Part shown: piece by piece, positions 9,133 through 18,232 of the stretch | Position numbering within the stretch: position 1 is the first letter of the stretch | Layout: the number at the start of each line of letters is the position of its first letter | NCBI RefSeq assembly: GCF_900172215.1 | Contig: NZ_FWFP01000005.1 | Span: 124,001 to 188,000 of the forward strand | Reading direction: 5' to 3' | Origin: Ruegeria meonggei | Lineage (GTDB): Bacteria; Pseudomonadota; Alphaproteobacteria; Rhodobacterales; Rhodobacteraceae | DNA length: 64,000 bases | Made by a program: the position numbers and the translations under genes | Notes under the pieces: generated by a model | The model's database searches: none | The model's input: the letters and a program-made list of their open reading frames with translations, nothing else | What the model was told of the DNA's origin: nothing

Positions 9133-10283
9133 CGCAAATCACAGAAGGCTGGGTGTCTGTCCCGGCGACGCAAAAGGTTTGTGCGGCCCTGACCGCTGGC
9201 GGGGCACAGGCCTTGTTTGTGGGCGGCTGCGTGCGCAACGCGCTGCTGGGTGCGCCGGTCGCCGATATCGATATCGCCACCGATGCACGCCCAGAGCAGG
9301 TGGTGGAATTGGCGCAGGCAGAGGGTCTCAAGGCCATTCCCACAGGGATTGAGCACGGCACGATCACAGTGGTCAGCGGTGGCATCCCGCATGAAATAAC
9401 CACTTTCCGCCGCGATGTAGAAACCGATGGCCGCCGCGCTGTTGTGGCCTTTTCCGACACCGTCGAAGAGGACGCCGCACGGCGCGATTTCACCATGAAC
9501 GCGCTTTATGCGCAGCCTGATGGCACTGTGTTAGACCCTCTGAACGGGCTGCCCGATTTGCTAGCACGCCATGTGCGCTTTATCGGAACGGCCGAGAACC
9601 GCATCCGCGAGGATTATCTGCGCTCGCTGCGCTATTTCCGGTTTCATGCCTGGTACGGCGATGCCGAGGCTGGGTTTGACCCGGACGCTCTGGCTGCCAT
9701 CGCCGCCCATCTGGATGGGCTGGCCGGGTTGTCCCGCGAACGGGTAGGGGCCGAGCTGCTGAAACTGCTGGGTGCCCCCGATCCTGCGCCCTCGATTGCG
9801 GCAATGCGTCAGGCGGGTGTTCTGGCACAGCTGTTGCCCGGGGCGGATGACCGGGCGCTGGCCCCTTTGATCGCGCTGGAACACCAGGCCGGAGCCGATC
9901 CCGAGCCGATCCGCCGGTTGGCTGCCATCGCCGCACCGGAAATCGCAAAGTCCCTGCGCCTGAGCAAAGCGCAGCTGCAGCGGCTGACCCGCATGCGGGA
10001 TGAGGCGTCAGGCACAGCCAGCATCGCCGAATTGGGCTTTCGTTATGGCGATGAGGGCGGGATGCACGAAACCTTGCTGCGCTGTGCATTTCTGGAACAG
10101 CCGTGGTCCGAAGACATGCGCCACGCGCTGCACTCTGGGGCTGCTGCGGATTTTCCCATACAGGCTACCGACCTTATCCCGACTTTCACCGGCCCTGCGC
10201 TGGGCAAGAAACTGGCCGAGCTCGAATCCCGTTGGATTGCATCCGGCTTTACCCTGACGCGCGACGATCTGCTGGGCGGTTAG
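9129..10283 (+). CDS. cca: CCA tRNA nucleotidyltransferase / poly(A) polymerase family
   Basis: I set the start at the ATG at 9129, which overlaps the previous stop as ATGA, giving 384 residues. The class II nucleotidyltransferase core is present: FVGGCVRNALLG, the metal-binding pair in ADIDIATDA, RRDFTMNALY, and the base-recognition segment EDYLRSLRYFRFHAWYG. The enzyme adds or repairs the 3' CCA of tRNAs. Poly(A) polymerases share the head domain; the length and the lack of a basic C-terminal tail favour CCA-adding activity. Confidence 0.88.
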   Translation: MTQITEGWVSVPATQKVCAALTAGGAQALFVGGCVRNALLGAPVADIDIATDARPEQVVELAQAEGLKAIPTGIEHGTITVVSGGIPHEITTFRRDVETDGRRAVVAFSDTVEEDAARRDFTMNALYAQPDGTVLDPLNGLPDLLARHVRFIGTAENRIREDYLRSLRYFRFHAWYGDAEAGFDPDALAAIAAHLDGLAGLSRERVGAELLKLLGAPDPAPSIAAMRQAGVLAQLLPGADDRALAPLIALEHQAGADPEPIRRLAAIAAPEIAKSLRLSKAQLQRLTRMRDEASGTASIAELGFRYGDEGGMHETLLRCAFLEQPWSEDMRHALHSGAAADFPIQATDLIPTFTGPALGKKLAELESRWIASGFTLTRDDLLGG

Positions 10284-10397
10284 AATGAAGTCTCAAAAAG
10301 GGATGACAAACAAATAATATTGTGGTTACGTGCGCCTGTTACATGAATTGGAGGGAGGCATGCGTATGTATTACGGGATCTGGGACAGCTAACGCTG

Positions 10398-10426
10398 GAA
10401 CACTTTGACCCGTAAGGGTGGTGTTC
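10398..10426 (+). other. Stem-loop in the leader of the ABC exporter operon
   Basis: GAACAC (10398-10403) pairs with GTGTTC (10421-10426), and inside them ACCC (10408-10411) pairs with GGGT (10416-10419) around a GTAA tetraloop, with a 4-nt versus 1-nt internal bulge. It lies about 55 bp before the start codon in the 197-bp gap 10284-10480, which otherwise shows no gene. There is no following U-tract, so it is not a standard terminator. Confidence 0.4.
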
Positions 10427-10480
10427 TGGCGCCATCTTTCTTCGCATGACCATTTTTCTGCTCAAACCGGAGCACTCTCC

Positions 10481-12319
10481 ATGTTTCGCTATTTCGAAAA
10501 CCTTGTAGACCCTTTTGTCGCCTATAAAGAATCCGACACGCCGCCGACACGGTTGTGGCCGTTCATGCTGGAATACTCCCGCCCTTTCATGCGGGTGTTT
10601 TTCTGGGCCGGGCTGATTTCCATCGTTGTCGCCACGGTTGAGGTCGGCCTGATTTATTATATGGGTCGGGTGGTTGACCTGCTGTCCGGCGCGCCGACCG
10701 AGGTTTGGCAAACTCACGGCACAGAGCTGATTCTGGTGGCTGTGTTTGTATTGCTGTTGCGCCCAATTCTGCATGTTGTGGATGTGCTGTTGCTGAACAA
10801 CACGATCCTGCCGAACTTTGGCACGCTGATCCGGTGGCGGGCGCATAAACATGTGCTGCGCCAGTCTGTAGGTTGGTTCGAGAATGACTTTGCCGGACGT
10901 ATCGCCAACCGGATCATGCAGACCCCGCCCGCTGCAGGCGAGGCGGTGTTTCAGGTCTTTGACGCCATCTCGTTCTCGCTGGCTTATCTGATCGGGGCGG
11001 CGATATTGTTGATGGCGGCTGATCCACGGCTGCTGTTGCCGTTGCTGATCTGGTTCGCGCTGTACGGTCTTCTGGTGCATTGGACGGTTCAGCGTGTTGG
11101 CCCAGCATCGCAAGCGGCATCCGATGCGCGCTCGGCTGTGACGGGGCGTGTGGTGGACAGCTATACCAACATCCACTCGGTCAAGATGTTCGCTCACGGT
11201 TCGCAAGAGCTGGAATATGCCCGCGAAGCCATCGAAGAAACCCGTCGCACCTTCATGGTCGAGATGCGGATCTTCACCGTTATGGACGTGGTTCTGGTCA
11301 CGCTGAATGGCTTGCTGATCGTCGGCGTTGTTGGCTGGGCCATTGCCCTGTGGATGCAGGGCAGCGCATCCGTCGGTGTCGTTGCGGCGGCAACTGCATT
11401 GACCCTGCGGCTGAACGCGATGACCGGCTGGATCATGTGGGCGCTGACCAGTTTCTTCCGCCAGCTCGGCGTAGTGGCCGAGGGGATGGAGACGATTGCC
11501 CAACCCATCGACCTGCTGGATGCGCCGGATGCAAAACCGTTGCAACTGACCGATGGTCAGATCGAAATCCGCGACCTGTCGCACCACTACGGGCGCAGAA
11601 CCGGGGGTCTGGATCACGTCAATCTGACGATCCAGCCGGGCGAAAAGATCGGTCTGATCGGTCGGTCGGGTGCCGGGAAATCGACTCTGGTAATGCTGCT
11701 TTTGCGGTTTTATGACGTCGAACAGGGGGCGATCCTGATTGACGATCAGAACATTGCGGGTGTGACCCAGGACAGTCTGCGCGGCCATATCGGGATGGTG
11801 CAACAGGACAGCGCATTGCTGCATCGCTCGGTCCGCGACAACCTGTTGTATGGTCGGCCCGAGGCGACCGAAGAGCAGATGATCGCCGCCGCCAAACAGG
11901 CCGAAGCGCATGAGTTCATTCTGAACCTGCAGGATCCGCAAGGCCGGACCGGTTATGACGCGCATGTGGGGGAACGAGGCGTAAAGCTCAGCGGTGGTCA
12001 GCGACAGCGGGTGACGCTGGCGCGGGTAATCCTGAAGAATGCGCCGATCCTGTTGCTGGATGAGGCAACATCGGCGCTGGATTCCGAGGTCGAAGCGTCC
12101 ATTCAGGAAACGCTCTATGGCATGATGCAGGGCAAAACCGTGATTGCCATTGCCCACCGGCTGAGCACCATTGCCCAGATGGATCGGATTCTGGTGATGG
12201 ATGGTGGTCGGATCGTCGAACAAGGCGACCATGCTGAACTGATGGTACAGGGCGGGCTTTACGCCCAGTTCTGGGCACGGCAATCTGGCGGCTTCCTGAA
12301 CACGGAGGCCGCAGAATGA
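10481..12319 (+). CDS. ABC exporter half-transporter (permease-ATPase fusion), first of a pair
   Basis: The start is the ATG at 10481, with GGAG 8 bp upstream, giving 612 residues. Roughly residues 30 to 320 are a six-helix exporter domain. The ATPase follows with Walker A GRSGAGKST, signature LSGGQRQR, and Walker B with catalytic Glu in LLLDEATSALD. The family includes lipid, peptide and drug exporters (MsbA/MdlAB type). The next gene is a close paralog overlapping by 4 bp (ATGA), so the two very likely form a heterodimer. The substrate is unknown. Both ATPase sites have the catalytic Glu, unlike many heterodimeric exporters. Confidence 0.9.
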   Translation: MFRYFENLVDPFVAYKESDTPPTRLWPFMLEYSRPFMRVFFWAGLISIVVATVEVGLIYYMGRVVDLLSGAPTEVWQTHGTELILVAVFVLLLRPILHVVDVLLLNNTILPNFGTLIRWRAHKHVLRQSVGWFENDFAGRIANRIMQTPPAAGEAVFQVFDAISFSLAYLIGAAILLMAADPRLLLPLLIWFALYGLLVHWTVQRVGPASQAASDARSAVTGRVVDSYTNIHSVKMFAHGSQELEYAREAIEETRRTFMVEMRIFTVMDVVLVTLNGLLIVGVVGWAIALWMQGSASVGVVAAATALTLRLNAMTGWIMWALTSFFRQLGVVAEGMETIAQPIDLLDAPDAKPLQLTDGQIEIRDLSHHYGRRTGGLDHVNLTIQPGEKIGLIGRSGAGKSTLVMLLLRFYDVEQGAILIDDQNIAGVTQDSLRGHIGMVQQDSALLHRSVRDNLLYGRPEATEEQMIAAAKQAEAHEFILNLQDPQGRTGYDAHVGERGVKLSGGQRQRVTLARVILKNAPILLLDEATSALDSEVEASIQETLYGMMQGKTVIAIAHRLSTIAQMDRILVMDGGRIVEQGDHAELMVQGGLYAQFWARQSGGFLNTEAAE

Positions 12320-14148
12320 AGGTTGCCGACCTCATAGACCCGTTCAAAAACATCGGAACGCCCCCACCGCAAACGCTGGGGGCGTTTATCCGCTGGTGTC
12401 TGTCGGGCGCCTGGCCAATGATCTTCATCGCCGCCGCCTTTTCGGCATTGGCCGGTGCGATGGAGGCCGGAACCGCGTGGATGCTGGGGCTGGTGATTGA
12501 TCTGGCGACCGAAAGCGGGCCACAGAACTTCTTGTCCCCCGCCAATCTTAGGATGATACTTGGCGTGGCGGCGTTTTTCATGTTGCTGCGCCCTGTGTTC
12601 TTTGGCCTGTCGGCATATTCGAACAACTATGTCGTTATGCCCAACATTCCGCCGCTGGTTCTGGCCAAGTTGAACCGCTGGACGCTGGGCCAGTCAGTAA
12701 CCTATTTCGACGACGATTTTGCGGGTCGTATTGCGCAGAAACAAATGCAAACCTCGAACGCGATGGCCTCGGTCGTGTCCGAGACGATCAGCGCGATTGT
12801 CTTTGCGCTGGCCTCGCTGGCGGGATCTTTGCTTTTGTTAGGGTCTATTCACCCTCTGGTCATGTTGCCTTTTGTTGCCTGGCTGGTGGTGTATTCGCTG
12901 CTGATCCGCTGGTATCTGCCGCGTATTCGCGCGCGTTCCGCAGCGCGGGCCGGGGCGCGGGCGATGGTGTCAGGGCAGGTGGTCGACACGATCACCAACA
13001 TCAAAACCGTCAAGCTGTTCGCCCATTCCAAATTCGAGGATCAGGCCGCGCAGACGTCCATGGTTGATCTGCGCGAAAAGATGCTGGCCTTTGGCAAGCT
13101 GTCCGCAAGCTTTCGCTTTATCCTGATGGTGCTGGCCGGTGTGCTGCCGGTTCTGTTGCTGGGTGCAACCTTACTGTTATGGCAGGGGGGTTCGGCAACG
13201 ACGGGTGATATCGTGGCAGCCGGGGCGGTCTCGGTCCGAATCTCGCAAATGACCGGCTGGGTCAGTTTCACGCTTATGGGGCTTTACGCCAACGTGGGTG
13301 AGGTCGAAAACGGCATGAAAACCCTGGCCAAGCGCGACCGGGTGGAAGATGCGCCGGGCGCAGTTGAACTGGACGTGACCCAGGGGCAGATCGATTTCTA
13401 CCACGTCAGCTTTGCCTATGGCCGTAATGTTGGTGGTATATCCGACGTCACCATGACCGCGCGCCCTGGCGAAAAGCTGGGCATTGTCGGGGCCTCGGGT
13501 GCGGGCAAGTCGACCTTGGTGTCTTTGCTTCTCAGGCTCTATGACGGGGAAAATGGCGCAATTTGCATCGACGGACAGGATGTGTCGCGGGTGACACAGG
13601 ACAGCCTGCGCCGTCAGATCGGTATGGTGACGCAGGAAACGGCGATGTTTAACCGCTCGGCCCGGGACAACATCCTGTATGGTCGTCCCGATGCCTCGGA
13701 AGCCGATATGATCGAGGCTGCCCAAAAAGCGGAAGCGCATGAATTCATTCTCAGCCTGCAGGATGCGCATGGGCGCACCGGCTATGATGCGCATCTGGGT
13801 GAGCGGGGCGTTAAACTCAGCGGCGGGCAGCGCCAGCGGATCGCTTTGGCCCGTGCCATCCTTAAGGATGCGCCGATTTTGGTGCTGGATGAGGCGACTT
13901 CGGCCCTGGATTCCGAAGTTGAGGCCTCGATCCAAACGGCATTGCACCGGGTGATGCAAGGCAAGACCGTGTTGGCGATTGCGCATCGGCTGTCGACGCT
14001 CAGCGAAATGGACCGGATTATCGTTCTGGATCAAGGGCGGATCGTGGAAACCGGCACCCATGATGCGTTGCTGGAACAGGGCGGACTGTATGCGCGGTTC
14101 TGGCATCGTCAGTCGGGTGGCTTCATTCAGGCGGAAGCTGCGGAATAA
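12316..14148 (+). CDS. ABC exporter half-transporter, second of a pair
   Basis: This 610-residue protein has the same layout as its upstream neighbour: an exporter membrane domain, then an ATPase with Walker A GASGAGKST, LSGGQRQR, and LVLDEATSALD. Long stretches match the neighbour almost word for word, including the region around GRTGYDAH, so the pair arose by tandem duplication. Overlap of the start with the preceding stop (ATGA at 12316-12319) points to coupled translation at equal ratio. The C-terminus QSGGFIQAEAAE also mirrors the neighbour. No accessory fusion or outer-membrane gene is nearby. Confidence 0.9.
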   Translation: MKVADLIDPFKNIGTPPPQTLGAFIRWCLSGAWPMIFIAAAFSALAGAMEAGTAWMLGLVIDLATESGPQNFLSPANLRMILGVAAFFMLLRPVFFGLSAYSNNYVVMPNIPPLVLAKLNRWTLGQSVTYFDDDFAGRIAQKQMQTSNAMASVVSETISAIVFALASLAGSLLLLGSIHPLVMLPFVAWLVVYSLLIRWYLPRIRARSAARAGARAMVSGQVVDTITNIKTVKLFAHSKFEDQAAQTSMVDLREKMLAFGKLSASFRFILMVLAGVLPVLLLGATLLLWQGGSATTGDIVAAGAVSVRISQMTGWVSFTLMGLYANVGEVENGMKTLAKRDRVEDAPGAVELDVTQGQIDFYHVSFAYGRNVGGISDVTMTARPGEKLGIVGASGAGKSTLVSLLLRLYDGENGAICIDGQDVSRVTQDSLRRQIGMVTQETAMFNRSARDNILYGRPDASEADMIEAAQKAEAHEFILSLQDAHGRTGYDAHLGERGVKLSGGQRQRIALARAILKDAPILVLDEATSALDSEVEASIQTALHRVMQGKTVLAIAHRLSTLSEMDRIIVLDQGRIVETGTHDALLEQGGLYARFWHRQSGGFIQAEAAE

Positions 14149-14187
14149 GGCTTTTGTTGCGCGCTAAGCCCCGGTATCAGGCCCCTT

Positions 14188-15417
14188 ATGACGCAGCAAT
14201 TCACTATAGCCCGCCTTGGCCATCAGGGCGATGGTATCGCAGATGGCCCTGTTTATGCGCCCCGTACCCTGCCGGGTGAGGTGGTCAGCGGCACCTTGGT
14301 TGATCAGGTTCTGACCGATATCCGGGTCGAAACACCGTCAGATCAGCGGGTTAAGCCGCCGTGCAGGCATTACAAATCCTGCGGCGGGTGTCAGTTGCAG
14401 CATGCTGCGGACGGGTTCGTGGCCGACTGGAAGGTGGAAGTTGTGCGGACCGCGCTGGCTGCACAGGGGTTAGAGGCGGTGATGCGCCCGATCCACACAT
14501 CACCCGAACGCTCGCGCAGGCGGGCAACAATTGCCGTGCGGCGGACGAAAAAGGGTACTCTGGCCGGGTTCCACGGTCGCGCCTCGGACACGATCACCGA
14601 AATCCCCGATTGCCATCTGCTGGATCCCGCCCTGATCGCTGCTATTCCGGTGGCCGAGGCGCTGGCGCTTTTGGGCGGCAGCCGCAAAAGCGTTCTGGCC
14701 GTGACACTGACCCTGTCCGAGGGTGGTTTGGATGTAGCCGTAAGGGGCGGCAAGCCACTGGACGGCCCCTTGGAATCGATACTGGCGCAGGCCACCGAAA
14801 AACACGGATTGGCGCGGCTCAGCTGGGACGGTGAGGGGATCGCGATGCGCCATGCCCCGGTTCAACGGTTCGGCCCTGCCAATGTTGTCCCGCCGCCCGG
14901 GGCGTTTTTGCAGGCCACGAAAGACGGAGAACAGGCTCTATTAAAGGCTGTTTTGCGGGCGACTGAGGGTGCCAAGCGCGTTGTGGACCTGTTTGCGGGC
15001 AGTGGCACATTCTCATTGCCTTTGGCCCAATCGGCAGAAGTGCATGCCGTCGAAGGTGACGCGGCGATGACACAGGCATTGGATCAGGGTTGGCGCCGGG
15101 CGCAGGGGCTTAAGCAGATCACGACTGAGGCACGCGACCTGTTCCGTCGTCCTCTGATGCCAGACGAGTTGACCAAAATAGATGCCGTCGTGCTGGATCC
15201 ACCCCGTGCCGGGGCCGAAGCGCAGGTAAACGAACTGGCACAGGCCAAACGACCGGTGATCGCCTATGTCTCGTGCAACCCGGTCTCATTCGCGCGGGAC
15301 GCAAAAATTCTGGTTAATGCGGGCTATACCCTTGAATGGGTACAAGTGGTTGACCAATTTCGATGGTCGTCACACACGGAACTTGCCGCGCGGTTCAGCC
15401 TGAGCCCCAAAACCTGA
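14188..15417 (+). CDS. RNA m5U methyltransferase (RlmD/RumA family)
   Basis: The 409-residue protein starts with a TRAM-like RNA-binding segment, followed by the iron-sulfur cysteine cluster CRHYKSCGGCQ near residue 60. The SAM-binding motif VVDLFAGSGTFSLPL and the catalytic DPPRAG and YVSCNP motifs complete the family plan. These enzymes methylate uridine C5 in 23S rRNA or tRNA. E. coli has three paralogs, so the exact target is not assignable here. The gene starts 39 bp after the exporter pair and is followed 14 bp later by the sodium channel gene. Confidence 0.9.
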   Translation: MTQQFTIARLGHQGDGIADGPVYAPRTLPGEVVSGTLVDQVLTDIRVETPSDQRVKPPCRHYKSCGGCQLQHAADGFVADWKVEVVRTALAAQGLEAVMRPIHTSPERSRRRATIAVRRTKKGTLAGFHGRASDTITEIPDCHLLDPALIAAIPVAEALALLGGSRKSVLAVTLTLSEGGLDVAVRGGKPLDGPLESILAQATEKHGLARLSWDGEGIAMRHAPVQRFGPANVVPPPGAFLQATKDGEQALLKAVLRATEGAKRVVDLFAGSGTFSLPLAQSAEVHAVEGDAAMTQALDQGWRRAQGLKQITTEARDLFRRPLMPDELTKIDAVVLDPPRAGAEAQVNELAQAKRPVIAYVSCNPVSFARDAKILVNAGYTLEWVQVVDQFRWSSHTELAARFSLSPKT

Positions 15418-15431
15418 TAGGAGACCGCCGA

Positions 15432-16217
15432 ATGGGGTTCACCCACCGCTTGCTGAGCATCATCGAAGCCCCGGCCTTTGGGCGGTTCATCACTGGTGTC
15501 ATTATCTTTAATGCCGTGCTGTTGGGTATGGAGACGTCACCCACCCTGATGCAGGCAGCCGGCCCGTTGATTGTCACGCTCGACAGTATCTGTCTTGCGA
15601 TTTTCGTGACCGAGATCGGAATGAAGCTGATTGCCACCGGGCGGCGGTTTTTCACCAGCGGGTGGAATATCTTCGATTTCCTGATTGTTGGCATCGCATT
15701 GGTGCCCGGCGGTGCGGGCCTGTCGGTCCTGCGGGCACTGCGTATTTTGCGGGTCTTGCGCGTCATCTCGGTGGCGCCGCGGCTGCGGCGGGTGGTCGAG
15801 GGGTTCATCTCGGCCTTGCCGGGCATGGCCAGCGTGTTCCTGTTGATGGCGATCCTGTTTTACATCGGCGCGGTCATATCAACCAAACTGTTCTCAGCTT
15901 CGTTCCCTGTGTGGTTTGGCGATCTGGGCCTGTCGGCCTACACCCTGTTCCAGATCATGACGCTGGAAAGCTGGTCGATGGGCATCGTGCGCCCGGTGAT
16001 GGAGGTCTATCCCTATGCCTGGCTGTTCTTTGTCCCTTTCATCATGGTCACCACCTTTGCAGTGGTGAACTTGCTGGTGGGCCTGATCGTGAACTCAATG
16101 CAGGACGCGCACCATGCCGAAGATGAGGTGAAAACCGACGCCTATCGCGACGAAGTGCTGGAACGGCTGGAAAGTATCGAACGGCGGTTGACGGAACAGG
16201 CCCACAGCAAAAAGTGA
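15432..16217 (+). CDS. Bacterial voltage-gated sodium channel (NaChBac/NavAb family)
   Basis: I place the start at the ATG at 15432 (GAGACCGCCGA just before), giving 261 residues. Six transmembrane segments can be followed. S4 carries arginines every third position (about 101, 104, 107, 110: LRALRILRVLRV). The pore loop holds the sodium selectivity filter TLESWSM at about 177-183, identical to that of NavAb-type channels. S6 is followed by a short acidic neck and a heptad C-terminus (RDEVLERLESIERRL), the tetramerising coiled coil. Homotetramers give voltage-dependent Na+ entry; roles in motility or pH homeostasis are known for alkaliphiles. Confidence 0.93.
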   Translation: MGFTHRLLSIIEAPAFGRFITGVIIFNAVLLGMETSPTLMQAAGPLIVTLDSICLAIFVTEIGMKLIATGRRFFTSGWNIFDFLIVGIALVPGGAGLSVLRALRILRVLRVISVAPRLRRVVEGFISALPGMASVFLLMAILFYIGAVISTKLFSASFPVWFGDLGLSAYTLFQIMTLESWSMGIVRPVMEVYPYAWLFFVPFIMVTTFAVVNLLVGLIVNSMQDAHHAEDEVKTDAYRDEVLERLESIERRLTEQAHSKK

Positions 16218-16278
16218 TTTCAGTTTTTCAGTTTTCTGGCATAATACCTGAAAAAAAGAGCAGTAGCAGGCAGTGAAC

Positions 16279-16797
16279 ATGGATCGTCGCGTATTTGGAT
16301 TGGGTGCTATGGCAACGCTGGGCCTTTCGGCCTGTGCCTCGGCAGGCCCACGGTTTTTAGCTTATGATGGGCCTCAGGTGACCTCTTTGGTTATCAACAA
16401 GGGCGCGCGGAAGATGTATCTTCTGCACAACGAACACGTCCTCAAGGAATACAAGGTCGATCTGGGTTTTGCGCCTAATGGCACCAAAACCAAGCGCGGG
16501 GATGGCCGTACGCCCGAGGGCAGCTATCTGATCGACCGGCGCAACCCAAACAGCCGCTATCACTTGTCGCTGGGGATTTCATATCCGAACTCAAGCGACA
16601 TTGCGCAGGCCAAGGCGGCCGGGGTTGATCCCGGCGGTGACATATTTATCCACGGTCAGCCCAAACGTCGTTCGGAACTCAAGCGTGCCAAAAAGACACC
16701 GGATTGGACTGCGGGCTGCATCGCCGTCAAGAATGAAGAGATTGAAGAGATCTACGCGATGGTGAACCGCGGCACGCTGATCACTCTGCGGGCGTAA
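16279..16797 (+). CDS. L,D-transpeptidase-fold (YkuD) lipoprotein, YafK/DpaA-like
   Basis: The N-terminus (MDRRVFGLG then a hydrophobic run ending LSAC) looks like a twin-arginine leader with a lipobox Cys near residue 20, so the 172-residue product is probably a periplasmic lipoprotein. A GTG two codons upstream is an alternative start. The YkuD core has the His in FIHGQP and the catalytic Cys in WTAGCIAVKNEE. The motif lacks the usual SHGCxR arginine and resembles YafK/DpaA proteins, which detach Braun lipoprotein from peptidoglycan rather than cross-link. That activity is an inference. It overlaps the convergent sulfotransferase gene by 17 bp. Confidence 0.82.
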   Translation: MDRRVFGLGAMATLGLSACASAGPRFLAYDGPQVTSLVINKGARKMYLLHNEHVLKEYKVDLGFAPNGTKTKRGDGRTPEGSYLIDRRNPNSRYHLSLGISYPNSSDIAQAKAAGVDPGGDIFIHGQPKRRSELKRAKKTPDWTAGCIAVKNEEIEEIYAMVNRGTLITLRA

Positions 16798-18226
16798 GCG
16801 GCTTCCAACCCCCAAACCCAAATTGCAAATAGTCGCGCTGGTAGGCCTCGGCCGCCAGCGTTTCCAGCGCGTCGTCATAGACCTCGCTTAGAGCAAAGGG
16901 CATATCCGCTGGGCTTAGACCGGGTGAAGGCGCGGTGACCTGCCCCATTTGTCGGCCCAGATTTGGCAGGGCAGTGGCGATCTCATCCTCGCGCAGAATG
17001 AAGTCGGGCTGGGCAAAGGCGGTTATCCCTTCGATCACCTGTGACTGGCTGCACCACACCCCGTCCACCCGCACCGGTGTTTGCCCCGACAGATTCTGAC
17101 GCAGGAATGTCAGAAAGGCCGAGAACGCCTCGTGGTGCTGATCGCGCGAATAGTTGTCCGCGCGCAGTTGGCCGGGGATCGGAATCTTGAACCGGTTGCG
17201 TAATACGTTGCGGATTTTCAGATATGCTCCGGGTTCAGTACTCAGGATGTATGAGCAGAACGCGGAATGCGCCCGCGCCAGAGGGTGTCGCAGCACGGTG
17301 AACTTTCGATGCCCGGGATGGGCTTGCATCCAACGTCTTGTCTGCTTTCTGTTCTGATTGGTGATCAGCTTATCGGTGCCGACCCCATCCAGATCAGCCA
17401 GCCATTGGGCAACGAGCCCTTCGATGCCGCTGCGCACTGGCAGATACATCAGCGGTGTTTTGGGCGCGATCACGTAATTGCCAACCGCCGGACCACGCCT
17501 TGGTTCGAAGTTCGGCGTGCGGTGCAGGTTGAAACTGTCGATCCGGGCCAGCGCACCCTCGGTCTGATCCGGGTTTGTCACCTTGGACAGGGTAGGATCG
17601 GGGTTCTGCGGCTTGAGAGTATCGTCAATGGCCGTCAACCGGGCGGTGATGCCAAGCCACGCGGCCAGACCATTCAGGGCGTCCAGACGGTTAAGATCGT
17701 CGTAAGCGATGTAAAACCCGGTCTGCCCGGTGTCCTGCAACTGGTGCAGAATCGTCAGTTGAAACCCCTGTTGTTGATCGAGATAACTCTCGAACTCTTT
17801 CGGGTCAAATTCGATCCGCGCGTCGCGGCGGCGTTTGATGTTTTTCAGCTGCCACTGTTTGGTTTCGCGCGCGATTTTCAGCGAGATATAGCTTTCCAGC
17901 GGATTGCGCGTCAGGATGATCTTGGCGCAGCGGGGGTCAGACAAAACAGGCTCTAACACACGTGGATCATGGCCCTGGAAAAAGCGAAACCCGTTCAACG
18001 CACCCGGGGCGGACTTGATTGCCCCGATCAGTCTTTGCGGGTCATTGTCGCGATCCTCAAGCGAGATATCCAGCAGGCTGTCCGACTTGAGCCGCCCGAT
18101 GAAATGCGGGTTGAACGCCTCACCATGGCAGGTGACACCGTCCAGCGCATTCAGGTTGGCCTCAAGCAGGTTCGAACCGGTCCGCATGGCCGCGAGAACG
18201 ACAAAGTAATCGAAATTGGGTGTCAT
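16781..18226 (-). CDS. Tandem-domain sulfotransferase (PAPS-dependent)
   Basis: The 481-residue protein appears to contain two sulfotransferase modules. In the first, MRTGSNLLEANL (residues 14-25) is the 5'-phosphosulfate loop of PAPS and LTRNPLESYISL (about 105-116) is the 3'-phosphate motif. In the second, PLMYLPVRSG (about 258-268) and VLRHPLARAHSAF (about 312-324) look like the same two elements in a different subfamily. Sulfotransferases move sulfate from PAPS to a sugar or lipid hydroxyl, releasing PAP. It is the last gene of the cysQ-kdsB-galE-glycosyltransferase operon, 7 bp from its neighbour, so a glycan acceptor is likely. Confidence 0.82.
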   Translation of the reverse strand: MTPNFDYFVVLAAMRTGSNLLEANLNALDGVTCHGEAFNPHFIGRLKSDSLLDISLEDRDNDPQRLIGAIKSAPGALNGFRFFQGHDPRVLEPVLSDPRCAKIILTRNPLESYISLKIARETKQWQLKNIKRRRDARIEFDPKEFESYLDQQQGFQLTILHQLQDTGQTGFYIAYDDLNRLDALNGLAAWLGITARLTAIDDTLKPQNPDPTLSKVTNPDQTEGALARIDSFNLHRTPNFEPRRGPAVGNYVIAPKTPLMYLPVRSGIEGLVAQWLADLDGVGTDKLITNQNRKQTRRWMQAHPGHRKFTVLRHPLARAHSAFCSYILSTEPGAYLKIRNVLRNRFKIPIPGQLRADNYSRDQHHEAFSAFLTFLRQNLSGQTPVRVDGVWCSQSQVIEGITAFAQPDFILREDEIATALPNLGRQMGQVTAPSPGLSPADMPFALSEVYDDALETLAAEAYQRDYLQFGFGGWKPLTPAE

Positions 18227-18232
18227 AACGGA

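Noticed and set aside
10280-12283. A 667-codon open frame on the minus strand
   Set aside because: It is antisense to the first ABC exporter gene. Its translation is rich in His, Gln and Arg with no motif, as expected for a mirror frame of a GC-rich gene.
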